Assembly: GCF_029227915.1 (NCBI RefSeq)
Contig: NC_079876.1
Coordinates: forward strand, 5,086,001 to 5,150,000
Source: Hydractinia symbiolongicarpus
Lineage: Eukaryota > Cnidaria > Hydrozoa > Anthoathecata > Hydractiniidae
DNA: 64,000 bases
Direction: 5' to 3'
Shown here: positions 11,783 through 24,600 of the stretch, piece by piece
Position numbering within the stretch: the first letter of the stretch is position 1
How the letters are laid out: the number at the start of each line of letters is the position of its first letter
Notes under the pieces: generated by a model
The model's database searches: none
Seen by the model: only the letters and a program-made list of their open reading frames with translations
What the model was told of the DNA's origin: nothing
Position numbers and translations under genes: made by a program

Positions 11783-14700
11783 CCCACAGTAAAAAATGAC
11801 ATTTTATCTCAATTTTTAATTGAAGCGCTACCACAGCGCCCAGTGTAATCGCTGAGTTTCAGGAATCATTTCATATTAAGAAGAATGTTATTTCTTGGAG
11901 TCCAATTGTTTCACTATCACATTTATAAGGTCAAAGTCCATAATCAGTTCAATTAAATCCCACAATCAATCGTTTCACTGTTAAAAGTCATGCAACCTAG
12001 TAATATCAGAAGAATATCGCTAAATACATGTTGGTACGAATATGTGACCCAACCGTTGTAACTCAAACGAATTGGCACCGTTAGATAGTCAATGAAGTGT
12101 AGTTTTTGAAACTGTCGCTCTTTCTTCAGCGCGCGATAACGGATAGGATTGATCCCACAGAAAAGAACGACTTTTTTTTCTAAATTTTTAAATAAAGCGC
12201 TACCACAACGCCCAGTGTAATAGCTGATTTCCGGCAATCACGTCAAATTAAGAAGAATGTTTTTTCTTAGAGTCCATTTGTGTCATTTATCACATTGATC
12301 AGGTCATGGTCCAAAGTTAGTTCAATTAAGTCCCACAGTCAATCGTTTCACTGTTAAAAGCGATGCAACCTAGTAATATCAGATAAATATCGCTAAAAAT
12401 ACATGTTGGTACGAAAATGTGACCCAACCGTTGAAACTCAAACGGACTGACACCGTTAAAAAGTCAATGAAATGTAGTTTTTGAAGCTGTAGCTATTTCT
12501 TCAGCGCGCGATAAGGGCTAGGATTGGTCCCACAGAAAATTTGACTTATTTATCTAATTTTTTAAATGAAGCGCTACCACTGCGCCCAGTGTAATCGCAG
12601 AGTTCCGGCAATCACGTCAAATTAAGAAGAATGTTATTTCTTGGAGTCCAATTGTCTCACTATCACATTTATAAGGTCAAAGTCCATAATCAGTTCAATT
12701 AAATCCCACAGTCAATCGTTTCACTGTTAAAAGCCATACAACCTAGTAATATCAGAAGAATATCACTAAATACATGTTGGTACGAATATGTGACCCAATC
12801 GTTGTAACTCAAACGAATTGGCACCGTTAGAAAGTCAATAAAGTGTAGTTTTTGAAACTGTCGCTATTTCTTCAGCGCGCAATAACGGATAGGATTGGTC
12901 CCGCAGAAGAGAACGACTTTTTTTCTAAATTTTTTAATAAAGCGCTACCACAACGCCCAGTGTAATAGCTGGTTTCCGGCAATCACGTCGAATTAGGAAG
13001 AATGTTTTTTCTTAGAGTCCATTTGTGTCATTTATCACATTGATCAGGTCACGGTCCAAAGTTAGTTCAATTAAGTCCCACAGTCAATCGTTTCACTGTT
13101 AAAAGCGATGCAACCTAGTAATATCAAAAAATATCGCTAAATACATGTTGGTACGAATATGTGACACAACCGTTGTAACTCAAACGGACTGACACCGTTA
13201 GAAAGTCAATGAAATTTTGTTCTTGAAACTGTCGCTATTTCTTCAGCGCACGATAACGGCTAGGATTGGTTCCATAATATAAAAACGACTTTTTTTATCT
13301 TAATTCCTAAATGATGTGCTACCACAGAGCCCAGTGTAATCACTGAGTGTCGGCAATCATGTCAAATTAAGAAGAATGTTATTTCTTGGAGTCCAATTGT
13401 CTCCTTTATCACATTTATCAGGTGACAGTCCAAAGTTAGTTCAATTAAGTCCCATAGTCAATCGTTTCATTGTTAAAAGCGATGCAACCTTGTAATCTCA
13501 GAAAAATATCGCTAAACACATGTTGATACGAATATGTGACCAACCGTTGAAACTCAAACGGACTGGCACCGTTAGAAAGTCAATGAAATGTAGTTTTTGA
13601 AACTGTCGCTATTTCTTCATTGCGCGAAAACGGCTAGGATTGCTCCCACAGTTGAAAATGACTTATTAATCTAAATTTTTAAATGAAGCGCTACCACAGC
13701 GCCCAGTGTAATCGCTGAGTTCCGGCAATCATGTCAAATTAAGAAGAATGTTATTTCTTGGAGTCCAATTTCCTCATTTATCACATTTATCAGGTCACAG
13801 TCCAAAGTTAGTTCAATTAAGTCCCACAGTCAATCGTTTCACTGTTAAAAGCGATGCAACCTAGTAATATCAGATAAATATCGCTAAATACATGCTAATA
13901 CGAATATGTGACCTAACCGTTGAAACTATAACGGACTGGCACAGTTAGAAAGTCAATGAAATGTAGTTTTTGAAACTGTCGCTATTTCTTCAGCGCGCGA
14001 CAACGGATAAGATTGGTCCCACAGTAAAGAACGACTTAATTATCTAAATTTTTAAATAAAGCGCCACCACAACGCCCAGTGTAATCGCTGATTTCCGGCA
14101 ATCACGTCAAATTAAGAAAAATGTTTTTTCTTGGAGTCCATTTGTGTCATTCATCACATTGGTCAGGTCACGGTCCAAAGTGAGTTCAATTAAGTACCAC
14201 AGTCAATCGTTTCACTGTTAAAAGCGATGCAACCTAGTAATATCAGATAAATATCGCTAAATACATGTTGGTACGAATATGTGACCCAACCGTTGTAACT
14301 CAAACGGATTAACACCGTTAGAAACTCAATGAAATGTGGTTTTTAAAATTGTCGCTATTTCTTCAGCGCGCGATAACGGCTGGGATTTGTCCCACAGTAA
14401 AAAATGACTTTTTTATCTCAATTTTTAATTGAAGCGCTACCACAGAGCCCAGTGTAATCGCTGGGTTTCAGGAATCATTTCATATTAAAAAGAATGTTAT
14501 TTCTTGGAGACCAATTGTCTCACTATCACATTTATAAGGTCAAAGTCCATAATCAGTTCAATTAAATCCCACAGTCAATCGTTTCACTGTTAAAAGCCAT
14601 ACAACCTAGTAATATCAGAAGAATATCACAAAATACATGTTGGTACGAATATGTGACCCAGTTGTTGTAACTCAAACGGATTAACACCGTTAGAAAGTCA

Positions 14701-17227
14701 ATGAAATGTAGTTTTTAAAACTGTCGCTATTTGTTCAGCGCGCGATAACGGATAGGATTGGTCCCACAGAAAAGAACGACTTATTTATCTAAATTTTTAA
14801 ATGAAGCGCTACCACAGCGACCAGTGTAATCGCTGATTTGCGGTAATCACTTCAAATTAAGAAAATGTTTTTTCTTGGAGTCCATTTGTGTCATTTATCA
14901 CATTGATCAGGTCACGGTCCAAAGTGAGTTCAATTAAGTACCACAGTCAATCGTTTCACTGTTAAAAGCGATGCAACCAGGTAATATCAGATAAATATCG
15001 CTAAATATATGTTGGTACGAAAATGGGACGCAACCGTTGAAACTCAGACAGACTGACACCGTTAAAAAGTCAATGAAATGTAGTTTTTGAAACTGTCGCT
15101 ATTTCTTCAGCGCGCGATAACGGCTAGGATTGGTCCCACAGTAAAAAATGACTTTTTATCTTAATTTTTAATTGAAGCGCTACCACAGCGCCCAGTGTAA
15201 TCGCTGAGTTTCAGGAATCATTTCATATTAAGAAGAATGTTATTTCTTGGAGTCCAATTGTCTCACTTATAACATTTATAAGGTCACGGTCCAAAATCAG
15301 TTCAATTATGTGCCACAGTCAATCGTTTCACTGTTAAAAGCCATACAACCTAGTAATATCAGAAAAATATCGCTAAACACATGTTGGTACGAATATGTGA
15401 CCCAACCGTTGTAACTCAAATGGATTAACACCGTTAGAAAGTCAATGAAATGTAGTTTTTAAAACTGTCGCCATTTCTTCAGCGCGCGATAACGGCTAGG
15501 ATTGGTCCCACAGTAAAAAATGACTTTTTATCTTAATTTTTAATTGAAGCGCTACCACAGCGCCCAGTGTAATCGCTGAGTTTCAGGAATCATTTCATAT
15601 TAAGAAAAATGTTAATTCTTGGAGTCCAATTGTCTCACTATCACATTTATAAGGTCAAAGTCCATAATCAGTTCAATTAAATCCCACAGTCAATAGTTTC
15701 ACTGTTAAAAGCCATACAACCTAGTAATATCAGAAGAATATCACTAAATACATGTTGGTACGAATATGTGACCCAATCGTTGTAACTCAAACGAATTGGC
15801 ACCGTTGGAAAGTCAATGAAGTGTAGTTTTTGAAACTGTCGCTATTTCTTCAGCGCGCAATAACGGATAGGATTGGTCCCGCAGAAAAGAACGACTTTTT
15901 TTTCTAAATTTTTATATAAAGCGCTACCACAACGCCCAGTGTAATAGCTGGTTTCCGGCAATCACGTCAAATTAAGAAGAATGTTATTTCTTGGATTCCA
16001 ATTGTCTCCTTTATCACATTTATCAGGTGACAGTCCAAAGTTAGTTAAATTAAGTCCCATAGTCAATCGTTTCATTGTGAAAAGCGATGCAACCTTGTAA
16101 TCTCAGAAAAATATCGCTAAACACATGTTGATACGAATATGTGACCAACCGTTGAAACTCAAGCGGACTGGCACCGTTAGAAAGTCAATGAAATGTAGTT
16201 TTTGAAACCGTCGCTATTTCTTCATTGCGCGAAAACGGCTAGGATTGCTCCCACAGTTGAATATGACTTTTTATCTTAATTTTTAATTGAAGCGCTACCA
16301 TAGCGCCCAGTGTAATCGCTGAGTTCCGGCAATCACGTCAAATTAAGAAGAATGTTATTTCTTGGAGTCCAATTGTCTCACTTATAACATTTATAAGGTC
16401 ACGGTCCGTTAGAAAGTCAATGAAATGTAGTTTTTAAAACTGTCGCTATTTCTTCAGCGCGCGATAACCGATAGGATTGGTCCCACAGAAAAGAACGACT
16501 TATTTATCTAAATTTTTAAATGAAGCGCTACCACAGCGCCCAGTGTAATCGCTGATTTGCGGTAATCACTTCAAATTAAGAAAATGTTTTTTTCTTGGAG
16601 TCCATTTGTGTCATCTATCACATTGATCAGGTCACAGTCCAAAGTTAGTTCAATTAAATCCCACAGTCAATCGTTTCACTGTTAAAAGCGATGCAATCTA
16701 GTAATATCAGATAAATATCGCTAAATACATGTTGGTACGAATATGTGACCCAATCGTTGTAACTCAAACGAATTGGCACCGTTAGAAAGTCAATGAAGTG
16801 TAATTTTTGAAACTGTCGCTAATTCTTCAGCGCGCAATAACGGATAGGATTGGTCCCACAGAAAAGAAAGACTTATTTATCTAAATTTTTAAATGAAGCG
16901 CTTCCACAACGCCCAGTGTAATCGCTGATTTGCGGTAATCACTTCAAATTAAGAAGAATGTTTTTTCTTTGAGTCCATTTGTGTCATTTATCACATTGAT
17001 CAGGTCACAGTCCATAATCAGTTCAATTAAATCCCACAGTCAATCGTTTCACTGTTAAAAGCCATACAACCTAGTAATATCAGAAGAATATCACTAAATA
17101 CATGTTGGTACGAATATGTGACACAATCGTTGTAACTCAAACGAATTGGCACCGTTAGAAAGTCAATGAAGTGTAGTTTTTGAAACTGTCGCTATTTCTT
17201 CAGCGCGCGATAACGGCTAGGATTGGT
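11783..17227 (+). repeat. Satellite segment B, copy 2: 15-unit block (5445 bp)
   Basis: Unit starts are 11783, 12154, 12529, 12900, 13271, 13645, 14018, 14391, 14763, 15135, 15507, 15878, 16250 (truncated, 232 bp), 16482 and 16855. The offset to copy 1 is 5816 bp up to about 15252 and 5445 bp from about 15262 onward, so exactly one unit of 371 bp has been lost. The unit at 15135 is a hybrid: its left part matches the unit at 9319 and its right part the unit at 9690. Because the copies are otherwise so alike, the block duplicated first and lost the unit afterwards, or copy 1 gained it. Confidence 0.88.
16250..16481 (+). repeat. Truncated 232-bp satellite unit (second copy)
   Basis: It has the same GGTCACGGTCC/GTTAGAAAG junction as the unit at 10805, here at about 16406/16407, and lies exactly 5445 bp downstream of it. 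It was therefore carried by the long block duplication and does not represent a new deletion. Confidence 0.9.
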
Positions 17228-17971
17228 CCCACAGTAAAAAATGACATTTTATCTCAATTTTTAATTGAAGCGCTACCACAGCGCCCAGTGTAATCGCTGA
17301 GTTTCAGGAATCATTTCATATTAAGAAGAATGTTATTTCTTGGAGTCCAATTGTCTCACTATCACATTTATAAGGTCAAAGTCCATAATCAGTTCAATTA
17401 AATCCCACAGTCAATCGTTTCACTGTTAAAAGCCATACAACCTAGTAATATCAGAAGAATATCACTAAATACATGTTGGTACGAATATGTGACACAATCG
17501 TTGTAACTCAAACGAATTGGCACCGTTAGAAAGTCAATGAAGTGTAGTTTTTGAAACTGTCGCTAATTCTTCAGCGCGCAATAACGGATAGGATTGGTCC
17601 CACAGAAAAGAACGACTTATTTATCTAAATTTTTCAATGAAGCGCTACCACAACGCCCAGTGTAATCGCTGATTTGCGGTAATCACTTCAAATTAAGAAG
17701 AATGTTTTTTCTTTGAGTCCATTTGTGTCATTTATCACATTGATCAGGTCACGGTCCAAAGTGAGTTCAATTAAGTACCACAGTCAATCGTTTCACTGTT
17801 AAAAGCAATGCAACCTAGTAATATCAGATAAATATCGCTAAATACATGTTGGTACGAAAGTGTGACCCAACCGTGGAAACTCAAACGGACTGGCACCGTT
17901 AGAAAGACAATGAAATGTAGTTTTTGAAACCGTCGCTATTTCTTCATTGCGCGAAAACGGCTAGGATTTCT

Positions 17972-18203
17972 CCCACAGTTGAATATGAGTTTTTATCTTA
18001 ATTTTTAATTGAAGCGCTACCACAGCGCCCAGTGTAATCGCTGAGTTCCGGCAATCACGTCAAATTAAGAAGAGTGTTATTTCTTGGAGTCCAATTGTCT
18101 CACTTATAACATTTATAAGGTCACGGTCCGTTAGAAGGTCAATGAAATGTAGTTTTTAAAACTGTCGCTATTTCTTCAGCGCGCGATAACCGATAGGTTT
18201 GGT
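17972..18203 (+). repeat. Truncated 232-bp satellite unit (third copy)
   Basis: This third unit has the same 140-bp deletion, with its junction at about 18128/18129, 1722 bp downstream of the second. It has private changes (GTTAGAAGGTC, GATAGGTTTGG), so this copy has diverged somewhat since the five-unit duplication that produced it. Confidence 0.9.
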
Positions 18204-19691
18204 CCCACAGAAAAGAACGACTTATTTATCTAAATTTTTAAATGAAGCGCTACCACAGCGCCCAGTGTAATCGCTGATTTGCGGTAATCACTTCAAATTA
18301 AGAAAATGTTTTTTCTCGGAGTCTATTTGTGTCATCTATCACACTGATCAGGTCACAGTCCAAAGTTAGTTCAATTAAATCCCACAGTCAATCGTTTCAC
18401 TGTTAAAAGCGATGCAATCTAGTAATATCAGATAAATATCGCTAAATACATGTTGGTACGAATATGTGACCCAATCGTTGTAACTCAAACGAATTGGCAC
18501 CGTTAGAAAGTCAATGAAATGTAATTTTTGAAACTGTCGCTAATTCTTCAGCGCGCAATAACGGATAGGATTGGTCCCACAGAAAAGAACGACTTATTTA
18601 TCTAAATTTTTAAATGAAGCGCTTCCACAACGCCCAGTGTAATCGCTGATTTGCGGTAATCACTTCAAATTAAGAAGAATGTTTTTTCTTCGAGTCCATT
18701 TGTGTCATTTATCACATTGATCAGGTCACAGTCCATAATCAGTTCAATTAAATCCCACAGTCAATCGTTTCACTGTTAAAAGCCATACAACCTAGTAATA
18801 TCAGAAGAATATCACTAAATACATGTTGGTACGAATATGTGACACAATCGTTGTAACTCAAACGAATTGGCACCGTTAGAAAGTCAATGAAGTGTAGTTT
18901 TTGAAACTGTCGCTATTTCTTCAGCGCGCGATAACGGCTAGGATTGGTCCCACAGTAAAAAATGACATTTTATCTCAATTTTTAATTGAAGCGCTACCAC
19001 AGCGCCCAGTGTAATCGCTGAGTTTCAGGAATCATTTCATATTAAGAAGAATGTTATTTCTTGGAGTCCAATTGTCTCACTATCACATTTATAAGGTCAA
19101 AGTCCATAATCAGTTCAATTAAATCCCACAGTCAATCGTTTCACTGTTAAAAGCCATACAACCTAGTAATATCAGAAGAATATCACTAAATACATGTTGG
19201 TACGAATATGTGACACAATCGTTGTAACTCAAACGAATTGGCACCGTTAGAAAGTCAATGAAGTGTAGTTTTTGAAACTGTCGCTAATTCTTCAGCGCGC
19301 AATAACGGATAGGATTGGTCCCACAGAAAAGAACGACTTATTTATCTAAATTTTTAAATGAAGCGCTTCCACAACGCCCAGTGTAATCGCTGATTTGCGG
19401 TAATCACTTTAAATTAAGAAAATGTTTTTTCTCGGAGTCTATTTGTGTCATCTATCACACTGATCAGGTCACAGTCCAAAGTTAGTTCAATTAAATCCCA
19501 CAGTCAATCGTTTCACTGTTAAAAGCGATGCAATCTAGTAATATCAGATAAATATCGCTAAATACATGTTGGTACGAATATGTGACCCAACCGTTGAAAC
19601 TCAAACGAACTGACACCGTTAGAAAGTCAATGAAATGTAGTTTTTGAAACTGTCGCTATTTCTTCAGCGCGCGATAACGGCCAGGATTGGT

Positions 19692-20806
19692 CCTACAGCT
19701 AAAAATGACTTATTAATCTAAATTTTTAATTGAAGCGCTACCACAGCGCCCAGTGAAATCGCTGAGTTTCAGGAATCATTTCAAATTAAGAAGAATGTTA
19801 TTTCTTGGAGTCCAATTGTCTCACTTTCACATTTATAAGGTCACAGTCCATAATCAGTTCAATTAAATCCCACAGTCAATCGTTTCACTGTTAAAAGCCA
19901 TACAACCTAGTAATATCAGAAAAATATCACTAAATACATGTTGGTACGAATATGTGACACAATCGTTGTAACTCAAACGAATTGGCACCGTTAGAAAGTC
20001 AATGAAGTGTAGTTTTTGAAACTGTCGCTATTTCTTCAGCGCGCGATAACGGCTAGGATTGGTCCCACAGTAAAAAATGACTTTTTATCTCAATTTTTAA
20101 TTGAAGCGCTACCACAGCGCCCAGTGTAATCGCTGAGTTTCAGGAATCATTTCATATTAAGAAGAATGTTATTTCTTAGAGTCCAATTGTCTCACTATCA
20201 CATTTATAAGGTCATAGTCCATAATCAGTTCAATTAAATCTCACAGTCAATCGTTTCACTGTTAAAAGCCATACAACCTAGTAATATCAGAAGAATATCA
20301 CTAAATACATTTTGGTACGAATATGTGACCCAATCGTTGTAACTCAAACGAATTGGCACCGTTAGAAAGTCAATGAAGTGTAGTTTTTGAAACTGTCGCT
20401 ATTTCTTCAGCGCGCAATAACGGATAGGATTGGTCCCACAGAAAAGAACGACTTATTTATCTAAATTTTTAAATGAAGCGCTTCCACAACGCCCAGTGTA
20501 ATCGCTGATTTGCGGTAATCACTTCAAATTAAGAAAATATTTTTTCTTGGAGTCCATTTGTGTCATCTATCACATTGATCAGGTCACAGTCTAAAGTTAG
20601 TTCAATTAAATCCCACAGTCAATCGTTTCACTGTTAAAAGCGATGCAATCTAGTAATATCAGATAAATATCGCTAAATACATGTTGGTACGAATATGTGA
20701 CCCAACCGTTGAAACTCAAACGAACTGACACCGTTAGAAAGTCAATGAAATGTAGTTTTTGAAACTTTCGCTATTTCTTCAGCGCGCGATAACGGCCAGG
20801 ATTGGT
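19692..20806 (+). repeat. Three satellite units before the SINE-split unit
   Basis: Full-length units start at 19692, 20064 and 20435. They resemble the preceding five-unit block but do not continue its 1721-bp period cleanly. The unit at 20435 joins a left half like the units near 18576 to a right half like the unit at 19320. I see no other feature here. Confidence 0.85.
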
Positions 20807-20825
20807 CCCACAGTTAAAAATGACA

Positions 20826-20832
20826 TATTAAT
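20826..20832. repeat. Left target-site duplication of the SINE
   Basis: TATTAAT directly before the element matches TATTAAT at 21282-21288. Comparable empty units read GACTTATTAATCTAA at this place, so the sequence belongs to the satellite and was duplicated on insertion. The base before it is A here and T in empty units. Confidence 0.85.
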
Positions 20833-20843
20833 TCGTGGCGCCG

Positions 20844-20854
20844 TAAATTAGTGG
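20844..20854 (+). promoter_or_regulatory. Pol III box A-like sequence
   Basis: TAAATTAGTGG fits TRGYNNAGTGG at nine of eleven places; the third and fourth bases are A. It lies about 32 bp before box B, the usual distance in a tRNA-type internal promoter. Confidence 0.65.
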
Positions 20855-20886
20855 TTATAGCTTTCGTACTCTGTGCGGGAGACCGG

Positions 20887-20897
20887 GGTTCGATTCC
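20887..20897 (+). promoter_or_regulatory. Pol III box B
   Basis: GGTTCGATTCC matches the box B consensus GGTTCGANNCC in full. It is the strongest single sign that the element derives from a tRNA and was transcribed by RNA polymerase III. Confidence 0.88.
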
Positions 20898-20907
20898 TCT
20901 TGACGGC

Positions 20908-21174
20908 GATTCAACATGGGCGAGTGAATGTTACCATAGCCCCGGGTTAACCCAAGCCATGTGAGGGAAATTGGGGAGATGGCACACTGTGTGGGCCGTT
21001 GGATGTTGCCGGGAGTTGTCTAGTAGAGCGTGGGCCCTACTAATTGGGTCTGCGTAGCTCAAAAATGAGCATTAAATACTCTAGGACTCTCCATCTAAGC
21101 CATGGCCCCTCCTGGAAATAATAGACAGGGTATATCCCTCGATATTTGTGAGGCTAGCCATGTAAAATATGCAC
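20908..21174 (+). mobile_element. Non-coding body of the SINE
   Basis: This body of about 267 bp is unrelated to the satellite. Visible structure includes the perfect palindrome GGGTTAACCC at 20944-20953 and a short hairpin GCTCA-AAAA-TGAGC at 21057-21070. The last third (CTCTCCATCTAAGCCATGG through GTAAAATATGCAC) leads directly into the tetranucleotide tail and is the part expected to match the 3' end of the partner LINE. I found no protein-coding potential. Whether the middle is one of the conserved central domains shared among animal SINEs needs a database comparison. Confidence 0.7.
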
Positions 21175-21288
<114 letters not shown>

Positions 21289-21635
21289 CTATGTTTTTAA
21301 TTGAAGCGCTACCACAGCGCCCAGTGAAATCGCTGAGTTTCGGCAATCATTTCAAATTAAGAAGAATGTTATTTCTTGGAGTCCAATTGTCTCACTTATA
21401 ACATTTATAAGGTCACGGTCCAAAATCAGTTCAATTATGTGCCACAGTCAATCGTTTCACTGTTAAAAGCCATACAACCTAGTAATATCAGAAAAATCTC
21501 GCTAAATACATGTTGGTACGAATATGTGACCCAACCATTGTAACTCAAACGGATTAACACCGTTAGAAAGTCAATGAAATGTAGTTTTTAAAACTGTCGC
21601 TATTTCTTCAGCGCGCGATAACGGCTAGGATTGGT

Positions 21636-24600
21636 CCCACAGTAAAAAATGACTTTTTATCTTAATTTTTAATTGAAGCGCTACCACAGCGCCCAGTGTA
21701 ATCGCTGAGTTTCAGGAATCATTTCATATTAAGAAGAATGTTATTTCTTGGAGTCCAATTGTCAAACCATCACATTTATAAGGTCAAAGTCCATAATCAG
21801 TTCAATTAAATCCCACAGTCTATCGTTTCACTGTTAAAAGCCATACAACCTAGTAATATCAGAAGAATATCACTAAATACATGTTGGTACGGATATGTGA
21901 CCCAATCGTTGTAACTTAAACGAATTGGCACCGTTAGAAAGTCAATGAAGTGTAGTTTTTGAAACTGTCGCTATTTCTTCAGCGCGCAATAACGGATAGG
22001 ATTGGTCCCGCGGAAAAGAACGACTTTTTTTTCTAAATTTTTAAATAAAGCGCTACCACAACGCCCAGTGTAATAGCTGGTTTCCGGCAATCACCTCAAA
22101 TTAAGAAGAATGTTTTTTCTTAGAGTCCATTTGTGTCATTTATCACATTGATCAGGTCACGGTCCAAAGTTAGTTCAATTAAATCCCACAGTCAATCGTT
22201 TCACTGTTAAAAGCGATGCAACCTAGTAATATCAGATAAATATCGCTACATACATGTTGGTACGAATTTGTGACCCAACCGTTGTAACTCAAACGGATTA
22301 ACACCGTTAGAAAGTCAATGAAATGTAGTTTTTAAAACTGTCGCTATTTCTTCAGCGCGCGATAACGGATAGGATTGGTCCCACAGAAAAGAACGACTTA
22401 TTTATCTAAATATTTAAATGAAGCGCTACCACAGCGCCCAGTGTAATCGCTGATTTGCGGTTATCACTTCAAATTAAGAATATGTTTTTTCTTGGAGTCC
22501 ATTTGTGTCATCTATCACATTGATCAGGTCACAGTCCAAAGTTAGTTCAATTAAATCCCACAGTCAATCGTTTCACTGTTAAAAGCGATGCGATCTAGTA
22601 ATATCAGATAAATATCGCTAAATACATGTTGGTACGAATATGTGACTCAACCGTTGAAACTCAAACGAACTGACACCGTTAGAAAGTCAATGAAATGTAG
22701 TTTTTGAAACTGTCACTATTTCTTCAGCGCGCGATAACGGCCAGGATTGGTCCCACAGTTAAAAATGACTTATTAATCTAAATTTTTAATTACAGCGCTA
22801 CCACAGCGCCCAGTGAAATCGCTGAGTTTCGGCAATCATTTCAAATTAAGAAGAATGTTATTTCTTGGAGTCCAATTGTCTCACTTTCACATTTATAAGG
22901 TCACAGTCCATAATCAGTTCAATTAAGTCTCACAGTCAATCGTTTCACTGTTAAAAGCCATACAACTTAGTAATACAGGAAAAATATTGCTAAATACATG
23001 TTGGTACGAATATGTGACTCAACCGTTGTAACTCAAACGGATTAACACAGTTAGAAAGTCAATGAAGTGTAGTTTTTGAAACTGTCGCTATTTCTTCAGC
23101 GCGCAATAACGGATAGGATTGGTCCCGCAGAAAAGAACGACTTTTTTTCTAAATTTTTAAAAAAAGCGCTACCACAACGCCCAGTGTAATAGCTGGTTTC
23201 CGGCAATCACCTCAAATTAAGAAGAATGTTATTTCTTGGAGTCCAATTGTCTTACTTTCACATTTATAAGGTCACAGTCCATAATCAGTTCAATTAAGTC
23301 TCACAGTTAATCGTTTCACTGTTAAAAGCCATACAACCTAGTAATATCAGAAAAATATCTCTAAATACATGTTGGTACGAATATGTGACCCAACCGTTGT
23401 AACTCAAACGGATTAACACCGTTAGAAAGTCAATGAAATGTAGTTTTTAAAACTGTCGCTATTTCTTCAGCGCGCGATAACGGATAGGATTGGTCCCACA
23501 GAAAAGAACGACTTATTTATCTAAATTTTTAAATGAAGCGATACCACAGCGCTAATTGTAATCGCTGATTTGCGGTAATCACTTCAAATTAAGAAAATGT
23601 TTTTTTCTTGGAGTCCATTTGTGTCATCTATCACATTGATCAGGTCACAGTCCAAAGTTAGTTCAATTAAGTCCCACAGTCAATCGTTTCACTGTTAAAA
23701 GCGATGCAACCTAGTAATATCAGATAAATATCGCTAAATACATGTTGGTACGAAAATGTGACCCAACCGTTGAAACTCAAACGAACTGACACCGTTAAAA
23801 AGTCAATGAAATGTAGTTTTTGAAACTGTCGCTATTTCTTCAGCGCGCGATAACGGCTACGATTGGTCCCACAGTAAGAAATGACTCATTAATCTAAATT
23901 TTTAAAAGAAGTGCTACCACAGCACCCAGTGTAATCGCTGAGTTCCGGCAATCATGTCAAATTAAGAAGAATGTTATTTCTTGGAGTCCAATTTTCTCAT
24001 TTATCACATTTATCAGGTCACAGTCCAAAGTTAGTTTAGTTAAGTCCCACAGTCAATCGTTTCACTGCTAAAAGCGATGCAATCGAGTAATATCAGATAA
24101 ATATCGCTAAATATATGTTGGTACGAATATGTGACCCAACCGCTGAAACTCAAACGAACTGACACTGTTAGAAAGTCAATGAAATGTAGTTTTTGAAACT
24201 GTCGCTATTTCATCAGCGCGCGATAACGGCTAGGATTGGTCCCACAGTAAAGAATGTCTTGTTTACCTAAATTTCAAATGAAGCGCTACCACAGCGCCAA
24301 ATGTAATCGCTGAGTTCCGCCAATCACGTCAAATTAAGAAGAATGTTATTTCTTGGAGTCCAATTGTCTCATTTATCACATTTATCAGGTCACAGTCCAA
24401 AGTTAGTTCAATTAAGTCCAACAGTCAATCGTTTCACTGTTAAAAGCCATACAACCTAGTAATATCAGAAGAATATCACTAAATACATGTTGGTACGGAT
24501 ATGTGACCCAATCGTTGTAACTTAAACGAATTGGCACCGTTAGAAAGTCAATGAAGTGTAGTTTTTGAAACTGTCGCTATTTCTTCAGCGCGCAATAACG

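Larger units (their letters stand above)
16250..19691 (+). repeat. Satellite segment C: five-unit duplication, ~1721-bp period
   Basis: Two copies of a five-unit block follow each other: starts 16250, 16482, 16855, 17228 and 17599, then 17972, 18204, 18576, 18949 and 19320. Each contains one truncated 232-bp unit, so the period is about 1721 bp rather than 1.86 kb. The unit with ACATTTTATCTCAA marks equivalent positions (17228 and 18949). The block overlaps the right end of segment B copy 2, so this duplication arose within, and later than, the 5.8-kb duplication. Confidence 0.82.
20840..20907 (+). other. tRNA-like head of the SINE
   Basis: GCCGTAA at 20840-20846 can pair with TGACGGC at 20901-20907, with one mismatch, as an acceptor stem. 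The segment 20873-20897 (GTGCGGGAGACCGGGGTTCGATTCC) is very close to the right half of a eukaryotic tRNA-Asp. TAGTGGTTA at 20849-20857 fits the D-arm of Asp/Glu-type tRNAs. The anticodon arm is degenerate, the T-stem pairs poorly, and no CCA end or mature-tRNA length is kept. This is therefore a SINE promoter head and not a functional tRNA gene. Parent isotype by eye: Asp or Glu. Confidence 0.82.

Noticed and set aside
11953-12237. Minus-strand open frame of 94 codons, same translation as that at 6137-6421
   Set aside because: It is a block-duplicate copy of a chance frame. Identity between the two reflects recent DNA duplication and not protein-level selection.
20840-20907. Functional tRNA gene
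   Set aside because: The anticodon arm is degenerate, the T-stem pairs poorly, the acceptor stem has a mismatch, and the sequence continues into a SINE body with an ATCT tail and target duplication.
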